Under the pieces are notes generated by a model that did no database searches, was not told the origin of the DNA, and saw only the letters and a list, made by a program, of their open reading frames with translations. Both the position numbers and the translations under genes were made by a program. From Haloarcula sp. H-GB4 (GTDB taxonomy: Archaea > Halobacteriota > Halobacteria > Halobacteriales > Haloarculaceae), in the NCBI RefSeq assembly GCF_030848575.1, contig NZ_JAVDDX010000001.1, positions 744,001-808,000 of the forward strand: a stretch of DNA of 64,000 nt, written 5' to 3'. Shown here piece by piece: positions 37,181 through 46,729 of this stretch (position 1 is the first letter of the stretch; the number at the start of each line of letters is the position of its first letter).

Positions 37181-38164
37181 ATGACACACGAGATAGCCGT
37201 TATTCCCGGCGATGGAATCGGACAGGAGGTCACACCCGCCGCGGTCGAAGTGCTGGAGGCAATCGACGCCGTCGACTTCGACTTCGTTGAGGGTGAGGCC
37301 GGCGACGCGGTGAAGGAAGAAACCGGCGACGCTCTCCCGGAGGAGACGCGCGAACTGGCTGCCGACGCCAATGCGACGCTGTTCGGCGCGGCAGGCGAGA
37401 CAGCGGCCGATGTCATCCTGCCCCTCCGGCAGGTCGTCGGCTCCTTCGCTAACGTCCGCCCGGCCCGCTCGTATCCAGGGCTCGACGCCGTCCAGCCCGA
37501 CACGGACATCGTGTTCATCCGGGAGAACACCGAGGGCGTCTACAAGGGGATCGAGAGCGAGATCTCCGAGGGCGTCACCACCTGTACGCGGGTCATCACT
37601 GAGGATGCCTCCCAGAAGATCGCCGAATACGGATTCAGCTACGCGAAGCAGAACGGCTACGATGACGTGACGATTGCCCACAAAGCCAACGTCATGCGCA
37701 CTACTGACGGGCTGTTCCTCGATGCGGCCTCAGCAGTCGGCGAGGACCGCGACGCCGCGTACGACACGGCGCTGATGGACGCGCTTGCCATGCATCTGGT
37801 CATGAACCCACAGGACTACGGCGTCGTTATCTGTCCGAACCTCGCCGGCGATATGCTATCAGACCTTGCTGCGGGCCTCGTCGGCGGCCTCGGCCTGCTG
37901 CCGTCGGCCAATATCGGCGAGGAGAACGCGCTGTTCGAGCCGGTCCACGGCTCTGCCCCGGACATCGCTGGCGAAGGTGTCGCCAACCCTTCGGCGATGA
38001 TTCTCTCCGCGGCGATGTTGCTCGACCACCTCGGATACGACGAACAGGGCGATGCAGTTCGAACGGCTGTCGAGACCGTGCTCGACTCTGGGCCTCGAAC
38101 GCCGGATTTGGGTGGCGACGCATCCACTGAGGATGTGACCGCCGCGGTTATCGACGAACTGTAA
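37181..38164 (+). CDS. leuB: 3-isopropylmalate dehydrogenase
   Basis: 327 residues from ATG 37181 ([14 protein letters not shown]); the open frame runs back to 36887 through the GC-rich block, but the extension is not protein-like. Family marks: [11 protein letters not shown], the catalytic Tyr/Lys region (YGFSYAKQN..., [10 protein letters not shown]), and [20 protein letters not shown] with metal Asp residues; [15 protein letters not shown] binds NAD. It oxidises and decarboxylates 3-isopropylmalate, the third leucine-specific step. A weak TATA-like CATTTTCA lies at 37149-37156, suggesting its own leaderless transcript. Confidence 0.95.
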   Translation: MTHEIAVIPGDGIGQEVTPAAVEVLEAIDAVDFDFVEGEAGDAVKEETGDALPEETRELAADANATLFGAAGETAADVILPLRQVVGSFANVRPARSYPGLDAVQPDTDIVFIRENTEGVYKGIESEISEGVTTCTRVITEDASQKIAEYGFSYAKQNGYDDVTIAHKANVMRTTDGLFLDAASAVGEDRDAAYDTALMDALAMHLVMNPQDYGVVICPNLAGDMLSDLAAGLVGGLGLLPSANIGEENALFEPVHGSAPDIAGEGVANPSAMILSAAMLLDHLGYDEQGDAVRTAVETVLDSGPRTPDLGGDASTEDVTAAVIDEL

Positions 38165-38252
38165 GCAGTTTTCTCGCGTTCTATCTGGGCAGAAACAAGC
38201 ACGGCCCGATAGAAAGAGGTAAAACCGAAGCGAAACAATCACAGCCGAAAGA

Positions 38253-39014
38253 ATGCTCCCGGCCGAGCGAAAGCGCACTATCGTCCAGTTGGTGACAGAG
38301 CGAGACGGTTGTTCAGTGTCGGAGCTGGCCGCGGAACTGGAGTTCTCGAAGGCGACGATACGCCGTGACCTCCGGGATCTGGAATCGCAAGGTCGGATCG
38401 AGCGGTCCCACGGCGGTGCGGTGCCGGCGTCCTCCGTCGGGACCGAGCGCCCCTACGGCCAGCGTGAGGTCGACCACTATGCCGAGAAGCAGGCGATTGC
38501 AGAGCGAGCCGCTCAGGAAGTCCGTGAGGGACAGGTGGTCTGTTTCGATGCCGGGTCGACCACGATGGAGGTCTCGCGTGCGATCCCGGACACCGACTAC
38601 GTCGCGGCGACGAACATGCCGGACCTCGCCACCGAACTGGCCGAGCGGGATGTCGACACCAAACTCACCGGTGGAAGCCTCCGACCGCGAACCCGCGCGC
38701 TTGTCGGCCCGACGGCCGAGCGCGCCGTCGGACGGATGAACTTCGACCTGCTGTTTCTGGGGACGAATGCGCTCGACAGCGCCGCCGGGCTGTCGACCCC
38801 GAACGAGGACGAGGCGGCTATCAAGGAACTGATGGTCGAGCGTGCCCGTCGGGTTGTGCTGGTCGCTGATGCGTCGAAGTTCGGTGACCGGAGTTTCGTC
38901 AGCTTTGCCGATCTGGATCAGGTCGATCTGCTGGTCACCGATGCAAGCCCGCCAGGGGCACTCGCTGCGGCACTCGCGGATGCCGACGTGGCTGTCGAGG
39001 AGGTCAGCACATGA
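38253..39014 (+). CDS. glpR: DeoR-family repressor GlpR
   Basis: 253 residues. The N-terminal winged helix is ERKRTIVQLVTERDGCSVSEL...TIRRDLRDLESQGRIERSHGGAV, and the DeoR-C sensor domain has FDAGSTTMEVSRAI and the FLGTNALDSAAGL loop that binds sugar phosphate. In Haloferax volcanii GlpR is co-transcribed with pfkB and represses it and kdgK when glycerol is used instead of sugars. The ATGA overlap with pfkB here repeats that arrangement. Confidence 0.92.
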   Translation: MLPAERKRTIVQLVTERDGCSVSELAAELEFSKATIRRDLRDLESQGRIERSHGGAVPASSVGTERPYGQREVDHYAEKQAIAERAAQEVREGQVVCFDAGSTTMEVSRAIPDTDYVAATNMPDLATELAERDVDTKLTGGSLRPRTRALVGPTAERAVGRMNFDLLFLGTNALDSAAGLSTPNEDEAAIKELMVERARRVVLVADASKFGDRSFVSFADLDQVDLLVTDASPPGALAAALADADVAVEEVST

Positions 39015-39919
39015 TTGTCACCGTCACCTACAATCCCGCGGTCGACCAGACGATCCAGTTTGATGAACAGATGGCTCCCGAGCGTGTCATGCGGGCCAAC
39101 AAAGCGCAGTTCGACGCCGGCGGGAAAGGCATCAACGCCGCGCAGTTCCTCACCGCGATGGACCGGCCCTGTGTCGCGACGGGACTGCTGGGTGGATTCA
39201 CCGGCTCGTTCATCAGAGAGACGCTGCAGGACGACGGCGTCGGGACAGCCTTCGTCGACGTGGACGGGACGACGCGGCTCAACACCACCGCTATCGCAGC
39301 CGCGGAGGAGTACAAGCTGAATCAGGCCGGCCCGACTGTCGGCGAGTCGGTCGTCGGCTCGCTGCTCGAACAGGTGCGAGCGCAGTCCCCTGACCGCGTG
39401 CTCGTCGGTGGGAGCCTGCCGCCGGGGTTGTCCCCCGACGCTATCGACCGCATCGCGGCCGGCGGCGACTGGGAGACCATCGTCGACACCGGCGGCGATA
39501 TCCTCCGGGAACTCGACGCTCAGTACGGGCTTTGTAAGCCGAATCGCGCCGAACTCGGTGATGCCACCGGGGCCGATGTCTCAACGGTTGCGGGCTGTGC
39601 GGACGCGGCCGACACGTTCCGAGACCGTGGCTTCGACCGCGTACTGGCCTCCCTCGGCGCGGACGGCGCGGTCCTTGTCGGCGACACAGTCCGACTGTAC
39701 GCGGAGGCGCTCGACATCGATGTTGTCGACACCGTCGGGGCCGGTGACGCGCTTCTTTCGGGCGTCCTGAGCGCCTGGGAAGCCGGCGCGGACGACGAGA
39801 CGGCGCTCCGGACCGGCGTGGCCGTCTCATCGCAGGTCGTCCAGCGGGCCGGCACGGCCGTTCCGGACCTAGATAACATCGACTCGCTCCGTGATGGCGT
39901 GACGGTGCGGCGGCTGTAG
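39011..39919 (+). CDS. pfkB: 1-phosphofructokinase (PfkB family)
   Basis: 302 residues of a ribokinase-fold kinase. N-terminal TYNPAVDQTIQF, PfkB motif 1 AGGKGINAAQFL and motif 2 DTVGAGDALLSGVL with the catalytic Asp. Homologues in haloarchaea phosphorylate fructose 1-phosphate to fructose 1,6-bisphosphate in fructose catabolism. Translationally coupled to glpR (ATGA). The convergent strand carries an aldolase that would cleave the product. Confidence 0.92.
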   Translation: MIVTVTYNPAVDQTIQFDEQMAPERVMRANKAQFDAGGKGINAAQFLTAMDRPCVATGLLGGFTGSFIRETLQDDGVGTAFVDVDGTTRLNTTAIAAAEEYKLNQAGPTVGESVVGSLLEQVRAQSPDRVLVGGSLPPGLSPDAIDRIAAGGDWETIVDTGGDILRELDAQYGLCKPNRAELGDATGADVSTVAGCADAADTFRDRGFDRVLASLGADGAVLVGDTVRLYAEALDIDVVDTVGAGDALLSGVLSAWEAGADDETALRTGVAVSSQVVQRAGTAVPDLDNIDSLRDGVTVRRL

Positions 39920-39955
39920 CGGGCAAAAAGAGTCGTAGAAAGCGGAGACAGCAAC

Positions 39956-41083
39956 TCAGAACTTTTCGAGGTAGTCGTCAACGAACGCCCGTACGTCGGC
40001 CAGCGACGGCTGGTCCGCGGTCCGAACGAAGTAGCCGGCGACGGCGTTGCCGACGACGACGGCAGCGGTGGGCGGGAGGTCGGCGATGCGGGCCAGCCCC
40101 AGTCCGGCGTTGAAGTGGTCGCCGGAACTGGTCGTCAGTTCCGGGTCCGAGACCGCGGGGACAGCCACGCTGTCGGTGCCGTCCGCAGTGATGACGACCG
40201 AACGCTCGACGCCGTGACCGACGAACCAGGTCGGTTCCAGCGCCGCGAACACCGCCTCGGCATCCTCGCCGAACGACCGCTCGGCGTCGCCGGCGTAAGC
40301 GTCCGCGAGAACGCCCGTCTCGGCGCGGTTCGCGGTGACCACTACATCCGTCACCTCGTCCAGCCGGCCGATAGCCTTCCGACCGGCGCGTAGGCGGTCG
40401 GCGTCGAGCTTTCGCACGTCTCCGGGGTCGACCAGCACCGTCTCAGGCGGGTCGTCGATATCAGCCCACAGGGTACGAAGGCCGTCGAAGACGGTCGGCA
40501 AGTCTGGCGTCTCGGACCAGTAGCCAGCCCCGAACAGGCTCGCGCCGTCGAGCGTCTCGGCCAGTCGATCGTGGCCGAAGGCCGCGTCGAGTTCGGCCCA
40601 GTCGAGCGCCATTGTGTCGCCGATTTCCGTGAGCATGAGCTTCCCGTCGTCAAACTCGACGGCGTCGGTGACACCGGGTTCGCCCAGCGAGTGGAGTTCG
40701 TAGTTGCCGAACTCCGTCTCGAAGGCGTCGTGGACCGGGTCGCCGTACATCCCGACCATCACGGGGTCGAACGACCAGCCGCCGAAGGCCCGTGCGAGGT
40801 GGCTGGTGTGGCCGCCGGTCCGACTACCCTGCTGGAGCCACTCGAAGGAGAGCGAGCTGTCGGCGGCAACGGAGCGGTCGATACGGTCGCCGAAACTCTC
40901 CAGCGTGGCGAGGCGCTCGTGGCTCTCGGGGTCGATGCGGTCAGCGACGACTTCCCGGACGCGGTCGAGGTAGCCGTCGAAGCCGAACACGACCCGCCCA
41001 GTATCGATAGCGTCGGGAAGCGCGTCGCTGGCGGGCAACGCCTCGTCCGCTGCGGCGACGGCTCGGCGCGTCTCCTCGTCCAT
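39956..41083 (-). CDS. PfkB-family carbohydrate kinase, divergent
   Basis: 375 residues, longer than usual for the family. N-terminal FGFDGYLDRVREV and a motif-2 region SSGDHFNAGLGLARIA, where the DTxGAGD pattern is altered but the catalytic Asp is kept. TGGHTSHLARAFG corresponds to motif 1. Substrate unknown; linkage three bases after the class I aldolase suggests a keto-sugar or sugar phosphate. Its end faces pfkB with a 36-base gap. Confidence 0.78.
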   Translation of the reverse strand: MDEETRRAVAAADEALPASDALPDAIDTGRVVFGFDGYLDRVREVVADRIDPESHERLATLESFGDRIDRSVAADSSLSFEWLQQGSRTGGHTSHLARAFGGWSFDPVMVGMYGDPVHDAFETEFGNYELHSLGEPGVTDAVEFDDGKLMLTEIGDTMALDWAELDAAFGHDRLAETLDGASLFGAGYWSETPDLPTVFDGLRTLWADIDDPPETVLVDPGDVRKLDADRLRAGRKAIGRLDEVTDVVVTANRAETGVLADAYAGDAERSFGEDAEAVFAALEPTWFVGHGVERSVVITADGTDSVAVPAVSDPELTTSSGDHFNAGLGLARIADLPPTAAVVVGNAVAGYFVRTADQPSLADVRAFVDDYLEKF

Positions 41084-41086
41084 GGC

Positions 41087-41869
41087 CTACAGGACGTCGT
41101 CGGTTGTCGCGTCCTCGAAGATGACGCCTTCGAGCTTGTCCAGAATGTCGTAGGGATCATCGCGCTGCCAGACGTTGCGGCCGACCGCGAGGCCGGCGAC
41201 GCCCACGTCCATGCAGTCTTCGACGAGTTCGAGGAAGTCGCGGTCCGAGGTCTTCGATCCACCGGAGAGCAGGACGCGGTTATCGGCCGCGGAGCGGACG
41301 GCGTGGGCCATCGCTTCCTTGTCGCGCGGGTACTTGACCTTCGTGAAGTCAGCGCCGAGTTCGAGCCCGATTCGGGCTGCGTAGGCGATGGTCGAGGGGC
41401 TCCGGTGCTCCTTGATGGCCTGTCCGCGCGGGTACGACCACATCGCAACTGGCAGGTCGTGGTCGCGGGCGTTCTCCTGCACCGGGCGGAAGTCCTCGAA
41501 CATATCGGTTTCGCGGTTGACGCCTGGGTAGACGGTGTAGCCGATGGCGTCAGCACCGAGTTCGGCGGCGTAGTCGACCGACCAGTTCTGGGGCGAGTAC
41601 GGATCGCCCATCCAGAGGTCTGAGCCGCCGTTGAGCTTCGCCAGCAGGTTCACGTCGTCCTCGTAGCTCGGGTAGTACGTTTCGGCGAGGCCTTTCCCGA
41701 CAGCCAGCGCCGTCACGGCGTCGTGGGTCGCCATCTCGAACACCTCACGCGGGTCGAGGCGTTCCTCGACGCCGCTGAACTGCTTGGGACCGTGTTCCAA
41801 CCCGTGGTCGTGTGCTAGCACCAGCGTCTTATCGTTCCGTACGAGCGGTGAGTCACCAAGTGGTCGCAT
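41087..41869 (-). CDS. fba: Class I fructose-bisphosphate aldolase, archaeal (DhnA) type
   Basis: 260 residues. LVLAHDHGLEHGP, the Schiff-base Lys strand DFTKVKYPRDKEAM, and a phosphate-binding C-terminus (LLSGGSKTSDRDF, AGLAVGRNVWQRDD) place it in the DeoC/FbaB (DhnA) family. It would cleave fructose 1,6-bisphosphate to GAP and DHAP. The same family includes ADH synthase of the alternative aromatic pathway, but the fructose-kinase neighbours favour the aldolase. First gene of a two-gene operon. Confidence 0.87.
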   Translation of the reverse strand: MRPLGDSPLVRNDKTLVLAHDHGLEHGPKQFSGVEERLDPREVFEMATHDAVTALAVGKGLAETYYPSYEDDVNLLAKLNGGSDLWMGDPYSPQNWSVDYAAELGADAIGYTVYPGVNRETDMFEDFRPVQENARDHDLPVAMWSYPRGQAIKEHRSPSTIAYAARIGLELGADFTKVKYPRDKEAMAHAVRSAADNRVLLSGGSKTSDRDFLELVEDCMDVGVAGLAVGRNVWQRDDPYDILDKLEGVIFEDATTDDVL

Positions 41870-41988
41870 GTGTCGTATTTCTACCGAGAACGACCATTAA
41901 CAGTTTTCGGTTCTGATTTGTTACTACTGTTCGCGTTCGTTTTTGATCGAGGACGGGAATTAAGTGTGTTCCAGTGAAAGGTTCGGCT

Positions 41989-42132
41989 ATGCCATCCGTG
42001 GAGCTGGACGCCGAGACAGTCGAGCGCCTTGACGACCTCCGCGTCGAGGACGAGTCGTACGATGAAATCGTGACGGAACTCATCAACATCTACGAGGCTG
42101 AGGAGCTAACACTGTTCCACAGCGGCGACTAA
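41989..42132 (+). CDS. 47-residue RHH-like small protein
   Basis: From ATG 41989. MPSVELDAETVERLDDLRVEDESYDEIV shows a strand, a helix and a second helix (VTELINIY), like the RHH-type antitoxin-like proteins of haloarchaea. No toxin gene lies beside it. Its stop overlaps the convergent DUF5799 gene by four bases. Confidence 0.7.
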   Translation: MPSVELDAETVERLDDLRVEDESYDEIVTELINIYEAEELTLFHSGD

Positions 42133-42578
42133 CCCTGGGCCTGTTCACAGACAGACTTCCAGCGCCCGTTCGACTCCAACTTCTCCTGTAGTTGCTCAGC
42201 GTACGCCTGTGCGAGGCGTGCTGCCTCTTCCTCCTGTTGTTTGTTCCCGCCATCGGACCCACCAAGTCCAAGCGCGTCCTTGACACCTGAGAGGAGGCCG
42301 CCGCCTGAGCCCCCGGACCGGTCACCACCGGGGCCGCCCATTGGTCCCTGGTTGGCGACCCGTTCCATCTCGGGCATGACGCTAGAGAGCTTCGACGTAT
42401 TGGCGACGATTCGAGCGGCATCTGGGTCACCCGGGTTCTCGATCTCGAACTCGACAGCAGTCATCACCAGCCCCCACTGCTGACTCGAGAACGACGACGC
42501 TTTGACCTGTTCGTTGAACCGCTGGTCGACCGCCATCCGTTCACCGGCGATGCGGTCGGTCCAGTTTGAATCGCTCAT
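42129..42578 (-). CDS. DUF5799-family haloarchaeal protein
   Basis: 149 residues from ATG 42578 (MSDSNWTDRIAGERMAVD). The segment SSQQWGLVMTAVEFEIENPGDPDAARIVANTSKL and a Gly-rich loop followed by a charged helix fit the halophile-only DUF5799 family. Function unknown. The longer open frame upstream is ignored because the MSDxxWTDRI start is the family norm. Confidence 0.8.
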   Translation of the reverse strand: MSDSNWTDRIAGERMAVDQRFNEQVKASSFSSQQWGLVMTAVEFEIENPGDPDAARIVANTSKLSSVMPEMERVANQGPMGGPGGDRSGGSGGGLLSGVKDALGLGGSDGGNKQQEEEAARLAQAYAEQLQEKLESNGRWKSVCEQAQG

Positions 42579-42754
42579 AAACTGGTGTTTGCGGGCCGGC
42601 GGTATGAGCGTTTCCCGCTCCGTGTGGTGTTCTACAGTAAAACGTACCATTTCTGGGCTGACTGTCACGCCACCGGCTGCCGCGACCGCTACGTTTTATT
42701 GTCTCCAAAACGGTTCCAATATGTTAAGTTAGCTCACGATATACTTGTATCTCA

Positions 42755-44038
42755 ATGAGTACTGAGTTTGGGACAGGGCAGGCGACGGGGGACTCGGGAG
42801 ATGCAGCAGCTATGGACGCCATACGGGAAGCCATGGCCGATATCTCGGCAAGCGAACCGGACTTCTGTCAGATTTTCTGCTCCCCGACATACGATTACGA
42901 GGCGGTGCTGTGGGGTGCTCGAAGTGTTGTCGGTTCAGATACCGAAATTGTGGGCTGTTCGTCTTCCGGAGAGTTCACTGAAACCGGTTCGGGGAACGGA
43001 ACTGTTACAGTCGGCGTTGTGTCGTCGGACTCGATGCAGTTCTTCTCCAGCCTTTCGACTGAGCTCAGCGCTGATCCTGAGCGCTGTCTGTTCGAAGCGG
43101 TTCACGACCTCCCTGCGAGCGGGGACCCTGCTGTCGACGGGTACCCGCATCGGACGATCATCAACCTCCACGACGGCATGGCTGGAATCGGAAACAAGGT
43201 TACGCGACTCACGGAGCAGTACCTCGACGACGAGGAGACGCCGGTGGTCGGCGGGTCTGCAGGTGACGACCTCCAGTTACAGCAGACCCACGTCTTCCGG
43301 AACGACCGCATCGAGACGGATGCCGTCGTCCTCGTGCTCATTGCCTCAGAGGATCCGCTTCCGGTGACAGTCAACCACGGCCACGAGCCGATCTCCGAGG
43401 CGATGACGGTAACCCGAGCGGAGGGAAGCACCGTGTACGAACTCGACGGCAGACCGGCCTTCGAGGCTTGGCGGGACGCGATTCGAGAGGACGCGATGGA
43501 GACATACGATATCGACGTCGACGAACTGGAGGCGGGGTCGGAAGACCTCGTCATGTTGCTCGGCCGTTACGAGCTTGGTATCGAGTCGGAACCGGAATCT
43601 GACACGGACGGACTCGCCTCCCGAATCAAGACCTTCATCGAGAGCAAACTCATCTCGACGACGGGATACAACATCCGGTGGCCGGGCCACACGACCGACA
43701 CCGAAGGACCGCTGGATTTCGCCGTCGCCGTCTCCGAAGGAACGGAAGTGGTGGTGACACATAGCAATAAATCCGACCAGGTGTATGCGGTCCGGAACGC
43801 CGCCAACAACGCTGTCAATGAACTCCGCGGCGGAAGCGTCGCGGGCGGGTTCGTCTACGACTGCGCCTGCCGTGCAATGATTCTCGGTGACGACTTCGAT
43901 GACGCCGTCGACACGATCCACAGCGCTATTGACGCGCCCTTCGCTGGCTTCGAAACTTACGGTGAAGTTTGCTCGGCCGATGAAGATTACACTGGCTATC
44001 ACAACACGTCCTCAGTGATCCTGCTGTTCCCGGAGTGA
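42755..44038 (+). CDS. FIST-domain sensory protein
   Basis: 427 residues. FIST-N (about residues 35-230) contains the SSGEFT loop after IVGCSS and a GGSAGDD turn. FIST-C (about 235-400) ends in SSVILLFPE. FIST domains bind small ligands, probably amino acids, in signalling proteins, but this one has no attached output domain. It is alone in its unit behind an AT-rich promoter. It may work with one of the many PAS/kinase proteins of the cell. Confidence 0.85.
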   Translation: MSTEFGTGQATGDSGDAAAMDAIREAMADISASEPDFCQIFCSPTYDYEAVLWGARSVVGSDTEIVGCSSSGEFTETGSGNGTVTVGVVSSDSMQFFSSLSTELSADPERCLFEAVHDLPASGDPAVDGYPHRTIINLHDGMAGIGNKVTRLTEQYLDDEETPVVGGSAGDDLQLQQTHVFRNDRIETDAVVLVLIASEDPLPVTVNHGHEPISEAMTVTRAEGSTVYELDGRPAFEAWRDAIREDAMETYDIDVDELEAGSEDLVMLLGRYELGIESEPESDTDGLASRIKTFIESKLISTTGYNIRWPGHTTDTEGPLDFAVAVSEGTEVVVTHSNKSDQVYAVRNAANNAVNELRGGSVAGGFVYDCACRAMILGDDFDDAVDTIHSAIDAPFAGFETYGEVCSADEDYTGYHNTSSVILLFPE

Positions 44039-44086
44039 CGACTACGGGACTACGACCAGCGAAAAATGGCCGCCTATTCCTGTCCC

Positions 44087-44482
44087 TCAAACGCCGGATT
44101 CGATAGTGATATCCGCGTGTAGCTCGTCCTGCAACGCCGAGTGGACGTGGCAGATGTCTTCGGCGAGTTCGACGATGTCCTGCTCTTCGTCCGCAAGCGA
44201 TTCCTCGACCTCGACGTGGAAATCGATGTACTCTAGGTCGTCGTCCTCATCGAGACCTGCGGCGACCTCGACATCGACGCTGCCGATATCCTCGTGGCCG
44301 TACTTGTCGGCGGCGACGCGCAGTGCCGGGATGTAACAGGAGGCGTAGTCGGCGGCCAGGATCTCGTTCGGCGACGGGCCGTTCTCGCTCAGCGCGTCGA
44401 CGATAAGCTCCCATTCGCCGTTGATGACACTTTCTACTGTGTACCCTTCCTCGCATGTACTCTCGACTTCGATATCTGCCAT
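44087..44482 (-). CDS. OsmC/Ohr-family protein
   Basis: 131 residues from ATG 44482 (MADIEVES). The OsmC core is seen: GPSPNEILAADYASCYIPALRVAAD, with the peroxidatic Cys, then strand VDVEVAAGLDEDD and the final helices with Cys in EDICHVHSAL. OsmC-family enzymes reduce organic hydroperoxides; here the second Cys is in the C-terminal helix as usual. Divergent from the next gene by 107 bases. Confidence 0.82.
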   Translation of the reverse strand: MADIEVESTCEEGYTVESVINGEWELIVDALSENGPSPNEILAADYASCYIPALRVAADKYGHEDIGSVDVEVAAGLDEDDDLEYIDFHVEVEESLADEEQDIVELAEDICHVHSALQDELHADITIESGV

Positions 44483-44589
44483 AGCAATCCTGTGGACACG
44501 TCCCTCCCTCCTAAACGTTTCCTGCGCGGTATTTCTGCTTGCAGGGCACTGCCGAAGGATAATACACTTCCAGTCCGTACAGAGGGACA

Positions 44590-44961
44590 ATGGAACACCT
44601 CGCACCGTCGAACGTGCCGGTGTACGCCACGCGGGAACAACAGCGCGAGATCTGGGAGCGCTGTCGGGACCGGGGACACCCAGTTCTCGCTGTCCGGGAC
44701 GCGACGCGGGGGTTCATCGTCCGGTACGACCTCCAGCATCTGTCCTACGAACTCTCTGACGCCACCGTTCAGGCGCTCCGGGACCGTGTCCGGTCCCGCC
44801 GACCGTATCCGACGACGACGGACCCGATCTCGGAGACGGAGGGCGTCGGCGGCGAGGCTGGCCCAGTGTCCGGCGAACTCCATGCAGATACCGAACAGGC
44901 TGCCAGAGAACTAGCCTCGCACATATCGGGGTTCGTGCTGGACCGGTCGAACTGGCGGTAG
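44590..44961 (+). CDS. Hypothetical haloarchaeal protein
   Basis: 123 residues from ATG 44590. Basic-acidic mixture with TREQQREIWERCRDRGHPVLAVRDATRGFIVRYDLQ: an N-terminal helix and two strands that look like a small alpha/beta fold. The C-terminal half is low complexity. No family recognised and no partners. Confidence 0.6.
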   Translation: MEHLAPSNVPVYATREQQREIWERCRDRGHPVLAVRDATRGFIVRYDLQHLSYELSDATVQALRDRVRSRRPYPTTTDPISETEGVGGEAGPVSGELHADTEQAARELASHISGFVLDRSNWR

Positions 44962-45013
44962 TACCGAAACAACGCGGCTGGGGATTTTTCCCACAGCCGT
45001 GCCTTGAGTTCGT

Positions 45014-45868
45014 ATGGCAGTCGCCCGACACGATACCGGTCCGTTCGCGACCGTGAGTGCCCTGGCCTCGCAGGTGCACCCGGTGTTCATGCTGCCGCCG
45101 CTCGCGACATCGCTGTTCGGTGGGTTGCTTTCCGGGGGCTTCTGGCCACCGGTGGCAGCGCTCCACGCGGGCGCGATGTTTTTCGCCGTCTACACGGCCC
45201 ATGTCAAGGACGGCTACGTTGATTTCCACGTCCGTGGCGAGGACGACGACCATCCCCTCACTGGCTCGGGCTGTCGCATGGCTCTGGTCGGTGCTGGCGT
45301 CGGCTTCGCGCTCTGTACGGCAGCCATCTGGCTGCTGGTCGGTCCCGGCGCGGCACTGCTGACGCTTCCGACGTGGATTATCGGCTACACCCACGCGCCG
45401 CAACTGGATATGAACCCCGTCGGCGCGACGATGGGATATCCGTCGGGTATCGCGCTGGCGCTACTGGGCGGCTACTACGCGCAGGTGACGACGCTGACGC
45501 CACGTGCCGTCGGTCTCGCGGCCGTGTTCCTCCTGTTGCTGACCGGCATCAAAATCATCGACGACGAGCAGGACTACGACTACGACCGGTCGATACAGAA
45601 ACGGACTGTCGCCGTCGTATTGGGTCACCAACGCGCCCGGCAACTCGCGCTCGGCCTGTTCGGAGCGGGTCTGCTCGGAATCGTGGGGCTGTCCGTGGCA
45701 TTGCCTGGCATCCCACCGAGTGCTGCGGCGGCCGCGCTCGTTTTCGGGGCGGTCGCGGCCATCGCCCAGCGAGGCGACCCCGAAACCGCGACGATGCTGC
45801 TGATTCGGGGGTCGTATCTCCTGTTGGCCGTCCTCGTGACCGCTGTCTGGTTCCGGCCGCTAGCGTGA
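45014..45868 (+). CDS. UbiA-family prenyltransferase-like membrane protein
   Basis: 284 residues with about eight hydrophobic helices. UbiA-type Asp motifs are modified: AHVKDGYVDFHVRGEDDD near helix 2 and IKIIDDEQDYDYDRSIQKRT near helix 6. The arrangement suggests a prenyltransferase that uses another donor or lost the first motif. It differs from LyeJ in this window. The substrate (lipid, quinone or carotenoid) cannot be told. Alone in its unit. Confidence 0.75.
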   Translation: MAVARHDTGPFATVSALASQVHPVFMLPPLATSLFGGLLSGGFWPPVAALHAGAMFFAVYTAHVKDGYVDFHVRGEDDDHPLTGSGCRMALVGAGVGFALCTAAIWLLVGPGAALLTLPTWIIGYTHAPQLDMNPVGATMGYPSGIALALLGGYYAQVTTLTPRAVGLAAVFLLLLTGIKIIDDEQDYDYDRSIQKRTVAVVLGHQRARQLALGLFGAGLLGIVGLSVALPGIPPSAAAAALVFGAVAAIAQRGDPETATMLLIRGSYLLLAVLVTAVWFRPLA

Positions 45869-45942
45869 GGCTGTAGCCGTTCTGGCAGTCATGTGTTCGC
45901 TGGCTGTTCGAAACTGCTATCGCTCGAAACCGCCCTCGTCAG

Positions 45943-46602
45943 TCAGCCCGACACGTGTGTGAGGACGTGAGTCGCAGAGACGACCAGCGAAATCGTCACC
46001 ATCGAGACAGCCATGACACCTGCAACGACCGGTGAAAGGTCCCCAGTGAGGCCACCGACTGCGAGCAGTACGGCGGCAACGATAGTACAGACCAGCAGTG
46101 CCAGATGGACGAACAGCCACGGGCCAACACGTCGCAGTGAATCGAGCAGTGTCTCGACTCCCGACGACTGTGTCGGCCGAACCCGCTTGCCGGGCTTGTA
46201 GTACTCCGCGGCAGTCCCGTAGCCCGTGCTTCCCCCGCGGGTCTGGGTGGGCCGCTGTGTCGCGTTCGCCGTTGCCTCGCCCGTCGTCTCTGCGTTGGCC
46301 CGCTGGTCGACGTACTGCTGTGCGATGTCACTGACACCGCCCGTGGCTGTGCCTCCGTCCGCGCCGCTGTCGACGTGCCTGTTGACGTATGCGTCGTGAC
46401 CGAGTCGGTCGTATCGCGCTCGCTCGGCCTCGTCCGTGAGCACGTTCTTCGCCTGCGTGAGGCGCTTGAACCGTTCTCCGGCGGCAGGGTCGTCACTCAC
46501 GTCCGGGTGATGCGCTTTTGTCTGCTCCCGGTAGGCGCGGACTATCGTCTCTTCGGTGGCATCTGGGTCCACCCCCAGAATACCGTAGAACGTCGCTTCC
46601 AT
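45943..46602 (-). CDS. Membrane-anchored DnaJ-domain protein
   Basis: 219 residues from ATG 46602 (MEATFYGILGVD); an ATG two codons upstream is possible. The J-domain (1-70) has the HPD motif (AHHPDVSDD) needed to stimulate Hsp70. A Gly/Thr-rich linker is followed by two transmembrane helices at the C-terminus (LFVHLALLVCTIVAAVLLAV and ALLAVSMVTISL-like). Role: recruits DnaK to the membrane. The dnaK and dnaJ genes are not nearby. Confidence 0.85.
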   Translation of the reverse strand: MEATFYGILGVDPDATEETIVRAYREQTKAHHPDVSDDPAAGERFKRLTQAKNVLTDEAERARYDRLGHDAYVNRHVDSGADGGTATGGVSDIAQQYVDQRANAETTGEATANATQRPTQTRGGSTGYGTAAEYYKPGKRVRPTQSSGVETLLDSLRRVGPWLFVHLALLVCTIVAAVLLAVGGLTGDLSPVVAGVMAVSMVTISLVVSATHVLTHVSG

Positions 46603-46729
46603 ACACACCCCTGTGTATTTATCCAGTTGGACTAGGCGTATAATAAGGTATTCACTCCCTCACGCTACGATATCGCGCGTCTGTCGCCGAGTCGCCGGAC
46701 TGAAACTGCGTGGCCACCACCGTCTCCGT

